From Kiloniellales bacterium (GTDB lineage: Bacteria; Pseudomonadota; Alphaproteobacteria; Kiloniellales; JAKSBE01): 11,586 nucleotides of DNA. The notes beneath the pieces were generated by a model, which saw only the letters and a list, made by a program, of their open reading frames with translations, was not told the origin of the DNA and did no database searches. Positions 1 through 6,959 of this stretch are shown piece by piece. The stretch is taken from assembly GCA_030067055.1 (NCBI GenBank), contig JASJAL010000248.1, positions 1 to 11,586 on the forward strand. Direction: 5' to 3'. Both the position numbers and the translations under genes were made by a program. Position 1 is the stretch's first letter. Every line of letters begins with the position of its first letter.

Positions 1-1
1 T

Positions 2-670
2 CTCGAATCCTCGATCAAGAACGCCTACGAGCGGGCAGGGATGGTCAAGACCAACGACGACTCGGTCGGCAGCCTGACCATGATCGGCACCGTCTCGCCT
101 GCCGGCGGCAACTTCGACGAGCCGGTGACCCAGGCGACGCTGTCGACGGTGAAGGACTTTCTCGGCCTGTCCTACGATCGTGCCTACAAGCGCTTCTATC
201 CGGCGGTGGATCCGCTGATCTCCTGGTCACGGTACTTGAAGCAGCTGGAGCCCTGGTTCGACCAGAACGTCGACGTCGGCTGGACCAAGCGGGTCGAGGA
301 AATGCAGGAGCTGCTGCACAAGGGCGAGGGCGTGGCCCAGATGATGCAGGTGACCGGCGAGGAGGGCATCACGACCGAGGATTTCGTGGTCCAGCAGAAG
401 GCGCTCTTCCTCGACATGGTCTACCTGCAGCAGGATGCCTTCGATTCGGTCGATTCCTCGGCATCCCTGGAGCGGCAGAAGCTCACCTTCAACAAGGTCT
501 ACGACCTGGTGACACGGCGCTATAGCTTTGCCGACAAGGAGGCGGTGCGCGACTACTTCACCAAGCTCACGGGCCTCTTCAAGAACTTCAACTACGCGGC
601 GGAAGAGGCGCCCGACTACGGCAGCCTTCTGAAGCAGATCGACGATCTCGCGGCCGGGGCGCCCCAGTGA
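2..670 (+). CDS. ntpA: V/A-type ATPase catalytic subunit A, C-terminal part (5' truncated by window edge)
   Basis: The frame is open from base 2, so the gene begins upstream; an internal Met at 41 is not a credible start. What remains is about 222 residues. The segment YERAG...GSLTMIGTVSPAGG followed by DEPVTQ matches the region of V/A-type ATPase subunit A just after the nucleotide-binding core, where the family has GSITxIxAVSPxGGDxSEPVTQ. The rest is the helical C-terminal domain, including YLQQDAFDSVD, which corresponds to the family's DYLQQNAFDDVD. The Walker motifs would lie upstream of the window. The protein is the catalytic A subunit of the peripheral V1/A1 head, coupling ATP turnover to proton or sodium movement. 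Normally subunit B follows A, but here non-coding DNA follows. The assignment rests on motifs remembered from the family; an F-type beta subunit is unlikely because its C-terminus lacks these motifs. Confidence 0.85.
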   Translation, partial: LESSIKNAYERAGMVKTNDDSVGSLTMIGTVSPAGGNFDEPVTQATLSTVKDFLGLSYDRAYKRFYPAVDPLISWSRYLKQLEPWFDQNVDVGWTKRVEEMQELLHKGEGVAQMMQVTGEEGITTEDFVVQQKALFLDMVYLQQDAFDSVDSSASLERQKLTFNKVYDLVTRRYSFADKEAVRDYFTKLTGLFKNFNYAAEEAPDYGSLLKQIDDLAAGAPQ

Positions 671-717
671 GCCGAGGTGGTCACAGCCGCCCGAATGTCG
701 GATGAGGAACCAGGGTC

Positions 718-738
718 AGGATCGGACTCGTCCTTTTT
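718..738 (+). terminator. Rho-independent-like terminator after the V-ATPase subunit A gene
   Basis: A short stem AGGA(T)CG / CGTCCT with a GACT loop and a single bulged T is followed directly by a run of five T (734-738). It begins 48 bases after the subunit A stop codon. The stem is short, so termination may be partial. Position and T-run suggest that the ATPase transcript ends here and the genes downstream form a separate unit. Confidence 0.5.
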
Positions 739-997
739 GAACTGAGCCGTAGAACCCGATTCGGTCCCTAGCTGCCGCCGGTGCATGAGAAGGTCTCGCC
801 GGTGCCAAAGCCGAACTTCGGATGGGGCGCGAAATCGGCGTGCCATATCATCTGGCATGGGGTGCCGGAGAGGTATTCGCACGCCGTGCCTCAGTGAGCC
901 TATCTTGTTGAATCTTAGATGAAATTGTCCCCGGTCAGCGGTTCAGCAAGGGGTTCCGAAAACTCTCCGGTCGCAGGAAGCGCGGGACGGGATCGCG

Positions 998-1022
998 CCC
1001 CAGAATATTTTGGTTTCTGGGG
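998..1022. repeat. 8-bp perfect inverted repeat (CCCCAGAA / TTCTGGGG)
   Basis: CCCCAGAA (998-1005) and TTCTGGGG (1015-1022) are exact reverse complements around a 9-base AT-rich spacer. As RNA this gives a stable stem followed by TCTTGCTTTCC, which is only weakly U-rich, so it could be a poor terminator. As DNA it could be a dimeric regulator site. It lies about 230 bases upstream of the DUF3141 start codon. Confidence 0.4.
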
Positions 1023-1213
1023 TCTTGCTTTCCTTTCAACGGTCGACCATTTGTTAAGAAGAGCTTATGCTGCATATGCGAGATAGCGTATCAGGTGCGC
1101 GCAAGGGGCGGGTTGAACACTGATCGTAGCGCCTTGAAATAATATAGCGAACTCAAACGCTTAAATTGCTCTTGGTCAGCGCCGGGCGCTGTGATTTAAT
1201 GCCAAGAAGCTTA

Positions 1214-1229
1214 TTTCGCAGATGCGAAA
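1214..1229. promoter_or_regulatory. Palindrome TTTCGCA-GA-TGCGAAA before the DUF3141 ribosome binding site
   Basis: Two perfect 7-base arms flank a 2-base centre. The site ends 11 bases before the AGGAGG ribosome binding site (1241-1246) and 23 bases before the ATG. As DNA it has the form of an operator for a dimeric repressor. As RNA it would form a 6-bp stem with an AGAT loop without covering the ribosome binding site. It does not match the CTGC-N-GCAG form reported for PhaR repressors. The regulator is unknown. Confidence 0.4.
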
Positions 1230-1252
1230 ACCACGAACCGAGGAGGCACGTC

Positions 1253-3595
1253 ATGCCACCGTCAAAATCCGTCGAAAACGCAAAAGGTCAGAAGAAGTCG
1301 ACACCACAGCTGCCGTGGCAGGCCTTCTGGGAGTACTCGACCGATTTCTGGCAGCGGAACGTCCTCTTTGCCGACGTCATGCGGCAGCGCGGCAACCAGC
1401 ACCTGGAGCATATGGCGCAGCCGGTCCAGCACGTCCTCCGCTACGAGTTCGAGAAGGTGATGGACGGCCGCGATCTGCCGCGTCCCGTCAACTACGGGCT
1501 CGTGCGGATCCTTCCGCCCGAAGGGATCGAGCTGGACGACAATAAGAGGCCCTTTGTCGTCGTCGACCCGCGAGCCGGGCACGGTCCCGGGATCGGTGGG
1601 TTCAAGGCCGACAGCCAGGTTGGCGCCATCCTGAAGGCAGGCCATCCCTGCTACTTCATCGGCTTTCTGTCCGATCCCGTTCCGGGCCAGACCATCGAGG
1701 ACGTGGGCAGTGCCGAACTCACGTTCCTGGAGCATGTGGCCGAACTTCACCCGGCGACCGAAGGCAAGCCCTGTGTGATCGGTAACTGCCAGGCGGGCTG
1801 GGCGATCATGATGCTGGCCGCCGTTGCCCCCGACGCGGTAGGCCCGCTCTTGATCAACGGTTCGCCGCTGTCCTACTGGGCCGGCGTGCGCGGCAAGAAC
1901 CCGATGCGCTACACGGGTGGCCTGCTGGGCGGCACCTGGCTGACGGCGCTCTACGGGGACCTCGGGCATGGCATCTTCGATGGCGCCCACCTGGTCTCCA
2001 ACTTTGAGAACCTGAACCCGGCCAACACGCTGTGGAGCAAGCAGTATAACCTCTGGTCCAAGATCGACACCGAACCGGAGCGCTATCTCGAATTTGAGCG
2101 CTGGTGGGGTGGCCATGTACTGCTGACCGACGAGGAGATGCAGTTCATTGCCGACGAACTCTTTGTCGGCAACAGGCTCGTCCAAGGCAAGATGCAGACT
2201 TCGGACGGGCTTGCCATCGACCTGCGCAACATTCGCTCCCCGATCGTGGTTTTCTGCTCCCATGGCGACAACATCACGCCGCCGCAGCAGGCTCTGCAGT
2301 GGATCCTCGATCTCTACGATGACGTCGACGAGATCCGGGCCTACGGTCAAACGCTGATCTACGCGCTGCACCATGATATCGGACATCTGGGAATCTTCGT
2401 GTCTGGCAAGGTGGGCAAGAAAGAGCACACCGAGTTCACCCAGAACATGGACTTGATAGATGTCCTGCCCCCGGGCCTCTACGAAGTCGTGATCCGCGAG
2501 AAGACTGCCGAGGACAGCAACGTCGATCTTGCCCAGGGGGACTACATCGTTTCCTTCGAGGAGCGGACCCTGGACGACATCCGCGCCCTGGGCGAGCAGG
2601 ACAGCGAGGACGAGCGTGCCTTCGAAACGGTGGCTCGCGTCTCGGAGATCAATCAGGGTCTTTACAAGACCTTCCTGTCTCCTGTCGTGCGCGGCGCCAC
2701 CACGGAGCAAAGCGCCAAATGGCTGCGGGAGACGCATCCCGCCCGCCTGCAGTACAGCTTGTTCTCGGACCAGAATCCCCTCATCTCCTGGACCAAGGAG
2801 GCGGCGGAAAAGGTCCGCGCGAACCGCCAGCACGTGCAAGACGACAATCCGTTCCGTATGGCCGAGAAACAGATCTCGGACGGCATTGTCGCTTGGCTCG
2901 ATTCCTGGCGCGAACTGCGTGACCGGACCCAGGAGCAGCTCTTCTTTTCGGTCTACGATTCCGAACTCTTGCAGGCCTTGGTCGGGCTGAAGTCCAGCAG
3001 CGAAGAGCGACGGACGAGGTCCGTAGCCGGCGACCCCGCCCGCGAGGCTCTGGTTCACGAAAAGATCCGGGACCTCAAGCAGAGGATCGGATCGGGCGGA
3101 GCGGCGGAGGCCGCAGTGCGCGCCTTGCTCTACGCTGGGCTGCCCGACGGCCGGGTTGATGAACGTGGCTTCGGCGCCTTGAAGTTGATCCACGAGCAGA
3201 CCCCGCCGGCCGAGCGCTTGGCGCTGGACGAATTCAAGGCGCTGGTCCGTGACCAGTTCTTCATGCTCCTGATCGATGAAGAGGCAGCGATTAGGGCTCT
3301 GCCAGACCTGCTTCCCAAGGACCCGAAGGCGCGTCGCAAGCTCTTCGACGAGGTCTTGTCGGTCTCTACCGCGGCCGGCCCGCCAAGCGAGAAACAACGG
3401 GCCCACCTGCGCGAGCTTGCGACCTGCTTCGGTCTGGACCCCGATGTCGCCGTGGACGGAAGGAAGCTGGAAGTGGTGGCTAAGGACCAGGTTGAATCGC
3501 CTTCCGAGCAGCGGCCCGCGCCGGCGGCGCCGGTCTCCCGGACACCGGCCGCCCGGCCGCGCCGCCGCACCGCTGCGCGACAGCAAACCTCCTGA
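1253..3595 (+). CDS. DUF3141 family protein with PhaC-like alpha/beta-hydrolase core
   Basis: This 780-residue protein fits the DUF3141 family, annotated loosely as poly(3-hydroxyalkanoate) synthase-like. ATG 1253 is chosen because AGGAGG (1241-1246) lies 6 bases upstream; the frame stays open further upstream to 1166 but without such a site. The hydrolase core spans about residues 85-400. The nucleophile box is GNCQAGW with Cys179, close to the PhaC box G-x-C-x-G-G. The likely triad partners are Asp339 in HGDNITPP and His378 in IGHLG. Residues about 400-600 are a family-specific region. About 601-735 is helical and acidic, perhaps TerB-like. The last 25 residues are Pro/Ala/Arg-rich and probably disordered. 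No signal peptide or membrane segment is seen, so it should be cytosolic. It is the first gene of the operon with the phosphotransacylase, kinase and FabI. Whether it polymerises, hydrolyses or transfers acyl groups cannot be told; the intact triad argues for activity. Confidence 0.9.
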   Translation: MPPSKSVENAKGQKKSTPQLPWQAFWEYSTDFWQRNVLFADVMRQRGNQHLEHMAQPVQHVLRYEFEKVMDGRDLPRPVNYGLVRILPPEGIELDDNKRPFVVVDPRAGHGPGIGGFKADSQVGAILKAGHPCYFIGFLSDPVPGQTIEDVGSAELTFLEHVAELHPATEGKPCVIGNCQAGWAIMMLAAVAPDAVGPLLINGSPLSYWAGVRGKNPMRYTGGLLGGTWLTALYGDLGHGIFDGAHLVSNFENLNPANTLWSKQYNLWSKIDTEPERYLEFERWWGGHVLLTDEEMQFIADELFVGNRLVQGKMQTSDGLAIDLRNIRSPIVVFCSHGDNITPPQQALQWILDLYDDVDEIRAYGQTLIYALHHDIGHLGIFVSGKVGKKEHTEFTQNMDLIDVLPPGLYEVVIREKTAEDSNVDLAQGDYIVSFEERTLDDIRALGEQDSEDERAFETVARVSEINQGLYKTFLSPVVRGATTEQSAKWLRETHPARLQYSLFSDQNPLISWTKEAAEKVRANRQHVQDDNPFRMAEKQISDGIVAWLDSWRELRDRTQEQLFFSVYDSELLQALVGLKSSSEERRTRSVAGDPAREALVHEKIRDLKQRIGSGGAAEAAVRALLYAGLPDGRVDERGFGALKLIHEQTPPAERLALDEFKALVRDQFFMLLIDEEAAIRALPDLLPKDPKARRKLFDEVLSVSTAAGPPSEKQRAHLRELATCFGLDPDVAVDGRKLEVVAKDQVESPSEQRPAPAAPVSRTPAARPRRRTAARQQTS

Positions 3596-3651
3596 GCGCG
3601 CGACGGAAGCCCTTCCGCACCGCGCAAACAGGATCTTTGAGTGAGGACGCC

Positions 3652-4626
3652 ATGAACGACATGGAAGCCCAGAGGCACGACGACCACTGGAAACACCGGG
3701 GCGAGAAGTACAGGCGCTTGATCGCCGAGACCAAGGAGTTGCCGGTCATCGGAACCGTGGTCGTCCACCCCTGCGAACGCTCCGCCTTGGAAGGCCCGCT
3801 CGACGCCGCGAAGGCCGAGATCATCGAGCCGATCCTGGTCGGTCCGAGGCGGAAGATCGAGGCGGTCGCCGCCGAGCACGATCTGGACATTTCGGCCTGC
3901 GAGATCGTCGACGTGCCGCACAGCCATGCGGCTGCCCAGCGCGGCGTCGAACTCGTGCGTGAGGGGCGCGGCGAGGTCCTGATGAAAGGCAGCCTTCACA
4001 CCGACGAACTGATGCGGGCGGTGCTCAGCAGCGCTGCCGGGCTGCGCACCGAGCGGCGGGTGTCCCATGTCTTCGCCATGGACGTGCCCAGCTACCCCAA
4101 GCCGCTGTTCGTCACCGACGGGGCGGTCAATATCTTTCCCGATCTCGCGGCCAAGGTCGATATCGTCCAAAACGCGATCGATATGGCCATCGGGTTGAAG
4201 GTCGAGGAGCCAAAGGTCGCGATCCTCTCGGCGATGGAGACCGTGAATCCCAAGATCCCCTCGACCGTGGAAGCGGCAGCGCTGTGCAAGATGGCCGAGC
4301 GGGGACAGATCACCGGCGGATTGCTCGACGGCCCGCTCGCGCTCGACAATGCGATCAGCCTGGAAGCCGCCGAGGTCAAGAAGATCAAGTCTCCGGTGGC
4401 GGGCCAGGCCGACATACTGGTGGTGCCCGACCTTGAGGCCGGCAACATGCTGGCGAAGAACCTGACTTTCATGTCGGGGGCCTATGCCGCCGGTATCGTG
4501 CTTGGCGCCCGGGTGCCGATCGTCCTGACCAGCCGCGCGGACTCCTTGGAGACCCGCATGGCGTCCTGCGCCGTGGCCGCGCTCTACGCAATGGCCTTGC
4601 GGGCAAAGAAGCCGGTTTCGGCCTGA
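3652..4626 (+). CDS. Phosphate acetyl/butyryltransferase (PTA_PTB family)
   Basis: It would catalyse acyl-CoA + phosphate = acyl phosphate + CoA in the cytosol. The protein has 324 residues from ATG 3652, preceded by GAGGA at 3643-3647; TTG 3637 would add five residues but lacks a good site. PTA_PTB features run the full length: an early VVHPCERSALEG segment, FVTDGAVNIFPD in the middle, AILSAMETVNPKIPST, GQITGGLLDGPLALDNA, and the C-terminal VVPDLEAGNMLAKNLTFMSGA beginning near residue 257. The N-terminal MaoC-type hydratase domain found in many longer relatives (bifunctional enoyl-CoA hydratase/phosphate acetyltransferase) is absent; only about 30 residues precede the core. The gene starts 56 bases after DUF3141 and ends 2 bases before the kinase. 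Pairing with a kinase supports function; whether acetyl, propionyl or butyryl groups are preferred is not visible. Confidence 0.9.
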   Translation: MNDMEAQRHDDHWKHRGEKYRRLIAETKELPVIGTVVVHPCERSALEGPLDAAKAEIIEPILVGPRRKIEAVAAEHDLDISACEIVDVPHSHAAAQRGVELVREGRGEVLMKGSLHTDELMRAVLSSAAGLRTERRVSHVFAMDVPSYPKPLFVTDGAVNIFPDLAAKVDIVQNAIDMAIGLKVEEPKVAILSAMETVNPKIPSTVEAAALCKMAERGQITGGLLDGPLALDNAISLEAAEVKKIKSPVAGQADILVVPDLEAGNMLAKNLTFMSGAYAAGIVLGARVPIVLTSRADSLETRMASCAVAALYAMALRAKKPVSA

Positions 4627-4628
4627 CC

Positions 4629-5822
4629 ATGTCGGACACGATCCTCGTCCTCAATGCCGGCTCGTCGAGCATCAAGTTCCAGCTCTTCGCGATCGAAGAG
4701 GGAGCGCTGTCGCGCCTGTTCAAGGGTCAGGTCGAAGGCATCGGTGCGAAGCCGCGCCTGACGGCAAAGGATGCCGAAGGCGCACCTCTCGTCGATACCG
4801 CCTTCGAACCGTCGGAGGTTGCCAATCTGCCGAGCGCCCTGGCGATTCTGCGGGACTGGCTCGGCGAGCGCCTTGCCGGGAACCTGCCGATCGCGATCGG
4901 CCATCGCGTGGTTCACGGTGGACCGAGCTTCGACCAGCCGGTCCTGATCGACGACGCGGTTCTCGAAGAGCTTGAGCGCTTCGTCTCGCTGGCGCCCCTG
5001 CACCAGCCAAATAATCTCGCGCCGATCAAGTCGATCCGAGAGCTCCTGCCCGACATCCCGCAGGTCGCGTGCTTCGATACGGCCTTTCATCGCAATCACG
5101 GCGAGCTTGCGGATCGATTTGCGCTTCCCGGCCACTTTTACGACATGGGAGTACGCCGCTACGGCTTCCACGGCCTGTCATACGAATACATCGCGGGTGT
5201 GCTGCCGGAAGTGGCGCCGGAGATCGCCTCGGGCCGGGTGATTGCCGCCCACCTGGGCAGCGGTGCTTCGCTCTGCGCCATGAAAGGCGGGCGCAGTGTC
5301 GACAGCACGATGGGGTTCACCGCACTCGACGGTCTCCCAATGGGCACGCGTCCTGGGCAGCTCGATCCGGGTGTCGTTCTCTTCCTCATCTCGCACGAAG
5401 GCATGAGCCCGCAGGACGTGGAGCGCCTGCTCTACAAGGATAGCGGTCTGAAAGGTCTGTCCGGCATCAGCAACGATGTCCGCGACCTGCTGGCGAGCGA
5501 GGAGCCCGGTGCCCGCCTGGCTCTCGACTATTTCGCGTATCGGGCCGCCAAGGAGATCGGCGCATTGACCGCGGTACTCGGTGGTCTCGACGCCCTCGTC
5601 TTCACCGCCGGGGTCGGCGAGAACGCGCCGGAGGTGCGCCAGAGCATTTGCGAGCGTCTTGCCTGGCTGGGCGTTGCAGTGGATGACGAGGCCAATCTTA
5701 AGAACGCTACGGAAATCAGCCGGAAGGGCTCTAGACCCTTGGTCTATGTCGTTCCGACCGACGAGGAGCTCATGATTGCAACCCATGCGTTGCGCCTCGT
5801 CGACACCAGCGCCGTGGCCTGA
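4629..5822 (+). CDS. ackA: Acetate/propionate family kinase
   Basis: This 397-residue kinase interconverts acyl phosphate + ADP and carboxylate + ATP. Signature segments are present: VLNAGSSSIKFQLF at the N-terminus (Asn9), GHRVVHGG (Arg93), FDTAFH (Asp150), YGFHGLSYEYIA (His181), GLPMGTRPGQLDPG (Arg241), FTAGVGENAPEVR and TDEELMIA (Glu379/380). By eye these align with the catalytic residues of characterised acetate kinases (Asn7, Arg91, Asp148, His180, Arg241, Glu384 of the Methanosarcina enzyme). The substrate-pocket proline before the LEGL segment of that enzyme is replaced by alanine (Ala232 in GFTALDGL), and HNPxN reads HQPNN; both look typical of an alphaproteobacterial subtype. The start lies 2 bases after the previous stop with no clear ribosome binding site, which suggests translational coupling to the transferase. 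Confidence 0.95.
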   Translation: MSDTILVLNAGSSSIKFQLFAIEEGALSRLFKGQVEGIGAKPRLTAKDAEGAPLVDTAFEPSEVANLPSALAILRDWLGERLAGNLPIAIGHRVVHGGPSFDQPVLIDDAVLEELERFVSLAPLHQPNNLAPIKSIRELLPDIPQVACFDTAFHRNHGELADRFALPGHFYDMGVRRYGFHGLSYEYIAGVLPEVAPEIASGRVIAAHLGSGASLCAMKGGRSVDSTMGFTALDGLPMGTRPGQLDPGVVLFLISHEGMSPQDVERLLYKDSGLKGLSGISNDVRDLLASEEPGARLALDYFAYRAAKEIGALTAVLGGLDALVFTAGVGENAPEVRQSICERLAWLGVAVDDEANLKNATEISRKGSRPLVYVVPTDEELMIATHALRLVDTSAVA

Positions 5823-5838
5823 TTGACGAGGTTTGACG

Positions 5839-6645
5839 ATGTCTGAGCGGAAAGAAGATCGGATTTTCACACCGGAAGCCCTGACGCTGGAAGGCAAGAA
5901 AGGCCTGGTCATCGGGATCGCAAACGATCAGTCGATCGCCTATGGCTGCGCCAAGGCCTTTAAGGCCCTCGGGGCGGAAGACCTGGCGATCACCTATCTG
6001 AATGAGAAAGCGAAGCCCCATGTCCAGCCGCTCGCGGAGGAACTCGAGGCCGGGATCTTTATGCCGCTCGACGCCCGCGTCGACGGCCAAATGGAAGAGG
6101 TTTTTGGAGAGATCGAGCACCGCTGGGGGCGGCTCGACTTCGCCTTGCACTCGATTGCCTTCGCGCCGAAAGAGGACCTGCAAGGCCGGCTGACCGACTC
6201 CTCTCGCGACGGATTTCTGCTTGCCATGGACGTCTCCTGCCATTCCTTCATCCGGATGGCGCATTTGGCGGAGCCGCTGATGAAGGATGGCGGCGCCCTG
6301 TTCACCATGAGCTACTACGGTGCCGACAAGGTGATCGAGAACTACAACCTGATGGGGCCGGTCAAGTCCGCGCTGGAATCGGCAACCCGGTATCTGGCCT
6401 GGGAGCTTGGACGCAAGGGTATCCGGGTGCTCGCGATCTCTCCGGGACCTCTGAAGACGCGCGCCGCCTCGGGTATCAAGGACTTCGACGAGTTCCTCGA
6501 CCGAGCTACGGCCGAGGCACCGGCCGGCCAGTTGGTCACGATCGAAGACGTCGGAATCGCCTGCGCGGGCCTTGCGACGGATGCCTCCAAGCTGATCACC
6601 GGGAAGACCGTCTACATCGACGGTGGCCTGCATATCATGGGGTAA
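5839..6645 (+). CDS. fabI: Enoyl-[acyl-carrier-protein] reductase, FabI type
   Basis: FabI reduces trans-2-enoyl thioesters with NAD(P)H in the last step of fatty-acid chain elongation. ATG 5839 (268 residues) is preferred over TTG 5833 because ACGAGG (5826-5831) lies 7 bases upstream. The nucleotide-binding segment is GIANDQSIAYG near residue 30. HSIAFAPKEDLQGR and MDVSCHSF follow. The catalytic pair is Tyr169 and Lys176 (Y-x6-K), with a second conserved Tyr159 ten residues earlier as in E. coli FabI (Tyr146/Tyr156/Lys163). ISPGPLKTRAASGI and the C-terminal GKTVYIDGGLHIMG are typical of the family. It is the last operon gene, 16 bases after ackA. Placement with phosphotransacylase and kinase, rather than with fatty-acid synthesis genes, suggests a dedicated role, perhaps on short-chain enoyl-CoA or enoyl-ACP. 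That role is inference; it could also be the housekeeping copy. Confidence 0.93.
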   Translation: MSERKEDRIFTPEALTLEGKKGLVIGIANDQSIAYGCAKAFKALGAEDLAITYLNEKAKPHVQPLAEELEAGIFMPLDARVDGQMEEVFGEIEHRWGRLDFALHSIAFAPKEDLQGRLTDSSRDGFLLAMDVSCHSFIRMAHLAEPLMKDGGALFTMSYYGADKVIENYNLMGPVKSALESATRYLAWELGRKGIRVLAISPGPLKTRAASGIKDFDEFLDRATAEAPAGQLVTIEDVGIACAGLATDASKLITGKTVYIDGGLHIMG

Positions 6646-6653
6646 AAGACCAA

Positions 6654-6678
6654 AGGGTTGAGCCGGATCGGCAACCCT
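6654..6678 (+). terminator. Hairpin after fabI, probable operon end
   Basis: AGGGTT pairs with AACCCT, and inside a bulged GA the arms GCCG and CGGC close a GAT loop. It starts 8 bases after the fabI stop. No T-run follows (GTAAGG), so it is either a factor-dependent terminator or a 3'-end stabilising stem. Confidence 0.45.
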
Positions 6679-6800
6679 GTAAGGCCGTGCTCTTTAGCAG
6701 CGCCCCGCTCGCTGACCAGAGATCTAGTGTCGAGCGCCTACATTAAAATCTGTATCTATGTTAGGGTATTACCGCCCGTCTCTCTGATTTGAATTGAACT

Positions 6801-6823
6801 GGGGAGCTGCGTCTGCGCTCCCC
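6801..6823. repeat. 7-bp inverted repeat GGGGAGC / GCTCCCC
   Basis: Perfect arms at 6801-6807 and 6817-6823 surround a 9-base loop. It lies about 137 bases upstream of the PA2779-like start, downstream of the AT-rich zone, so it may fall in the 5' leader. No T-run follows. Its function is unknown. Confidence 0.35.
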
Positions 6824-6959
6824 GAAGCCGTTCATCCGCTGGCGGTGACCATAGCGTGGCAAGTTGCATTCCGGACTTGGCAGCAGGATCGAGACACGCA
6901 AATAATCCGACTGGATCGAACCGGCTGCGTTTCCGTCGGTTCGGAGGACGAAGCTGAGA

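Larger units (their letters stand above)
671..1252. other. Long intergenic region between the ATPase gene and the DUF3141 operon
   Basis: No convincing gene is present. It holds the terminator-like hairpin at 718-738, a short open frame at 772-897 without a usable start, an 8-bp inverted repeat at 998-1022, an AT-richer part from about 1045 to 1170, and a palindrome at 1214-1229 just before the ribosome binding site of the next gene. TTGAAC at 1113-1118 could be a -35 element, but no -10 sits at good spacing: TAATAT at 1140-1145 is 21 bases away. The promoter is therefore unresolved. Confidence 0.6.
6646..6959. other. Intergenic region between fabI and the PA2779-like gene
   Basis: It holds the post-fabI hairpin and a second hairpin at 6801-6823 (GGGGAGC / GCTCCCC). 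An AT-richer part around 6740-6772 is the likeliest promoter zone for the next gene pair, but no -35/-10 pair there is good enough to call. Nothing else is recognised. Confidence 0.5.

Noticed and set aside
1081..1252. FNR/FixK-type site (TTGA-N6-TCAA) that would support low-oxygen control of the operon
   Set aside because: I looked for it because of the fermentation-like enzymes; TTGAACACTGATCG is the closest and its right half does not match.
1262..3586. 774-codon open frame on the minus strand, antisense to nearly all of the DUF3141 gene
   Set aside because: It is a codon-bias shadow of a GC-rich gene. The translation shows no domain pattern, there is no ribosome binding site, and similar antisense frames lie opposite most other genes here.
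3480..4170. Overlapping minus-strand frames opposite the DUF3141 end and phosphotransacylase
   Set aside because: Shadows of two well-supported plus-strand genes; they cross the intergenic gap without start signals.
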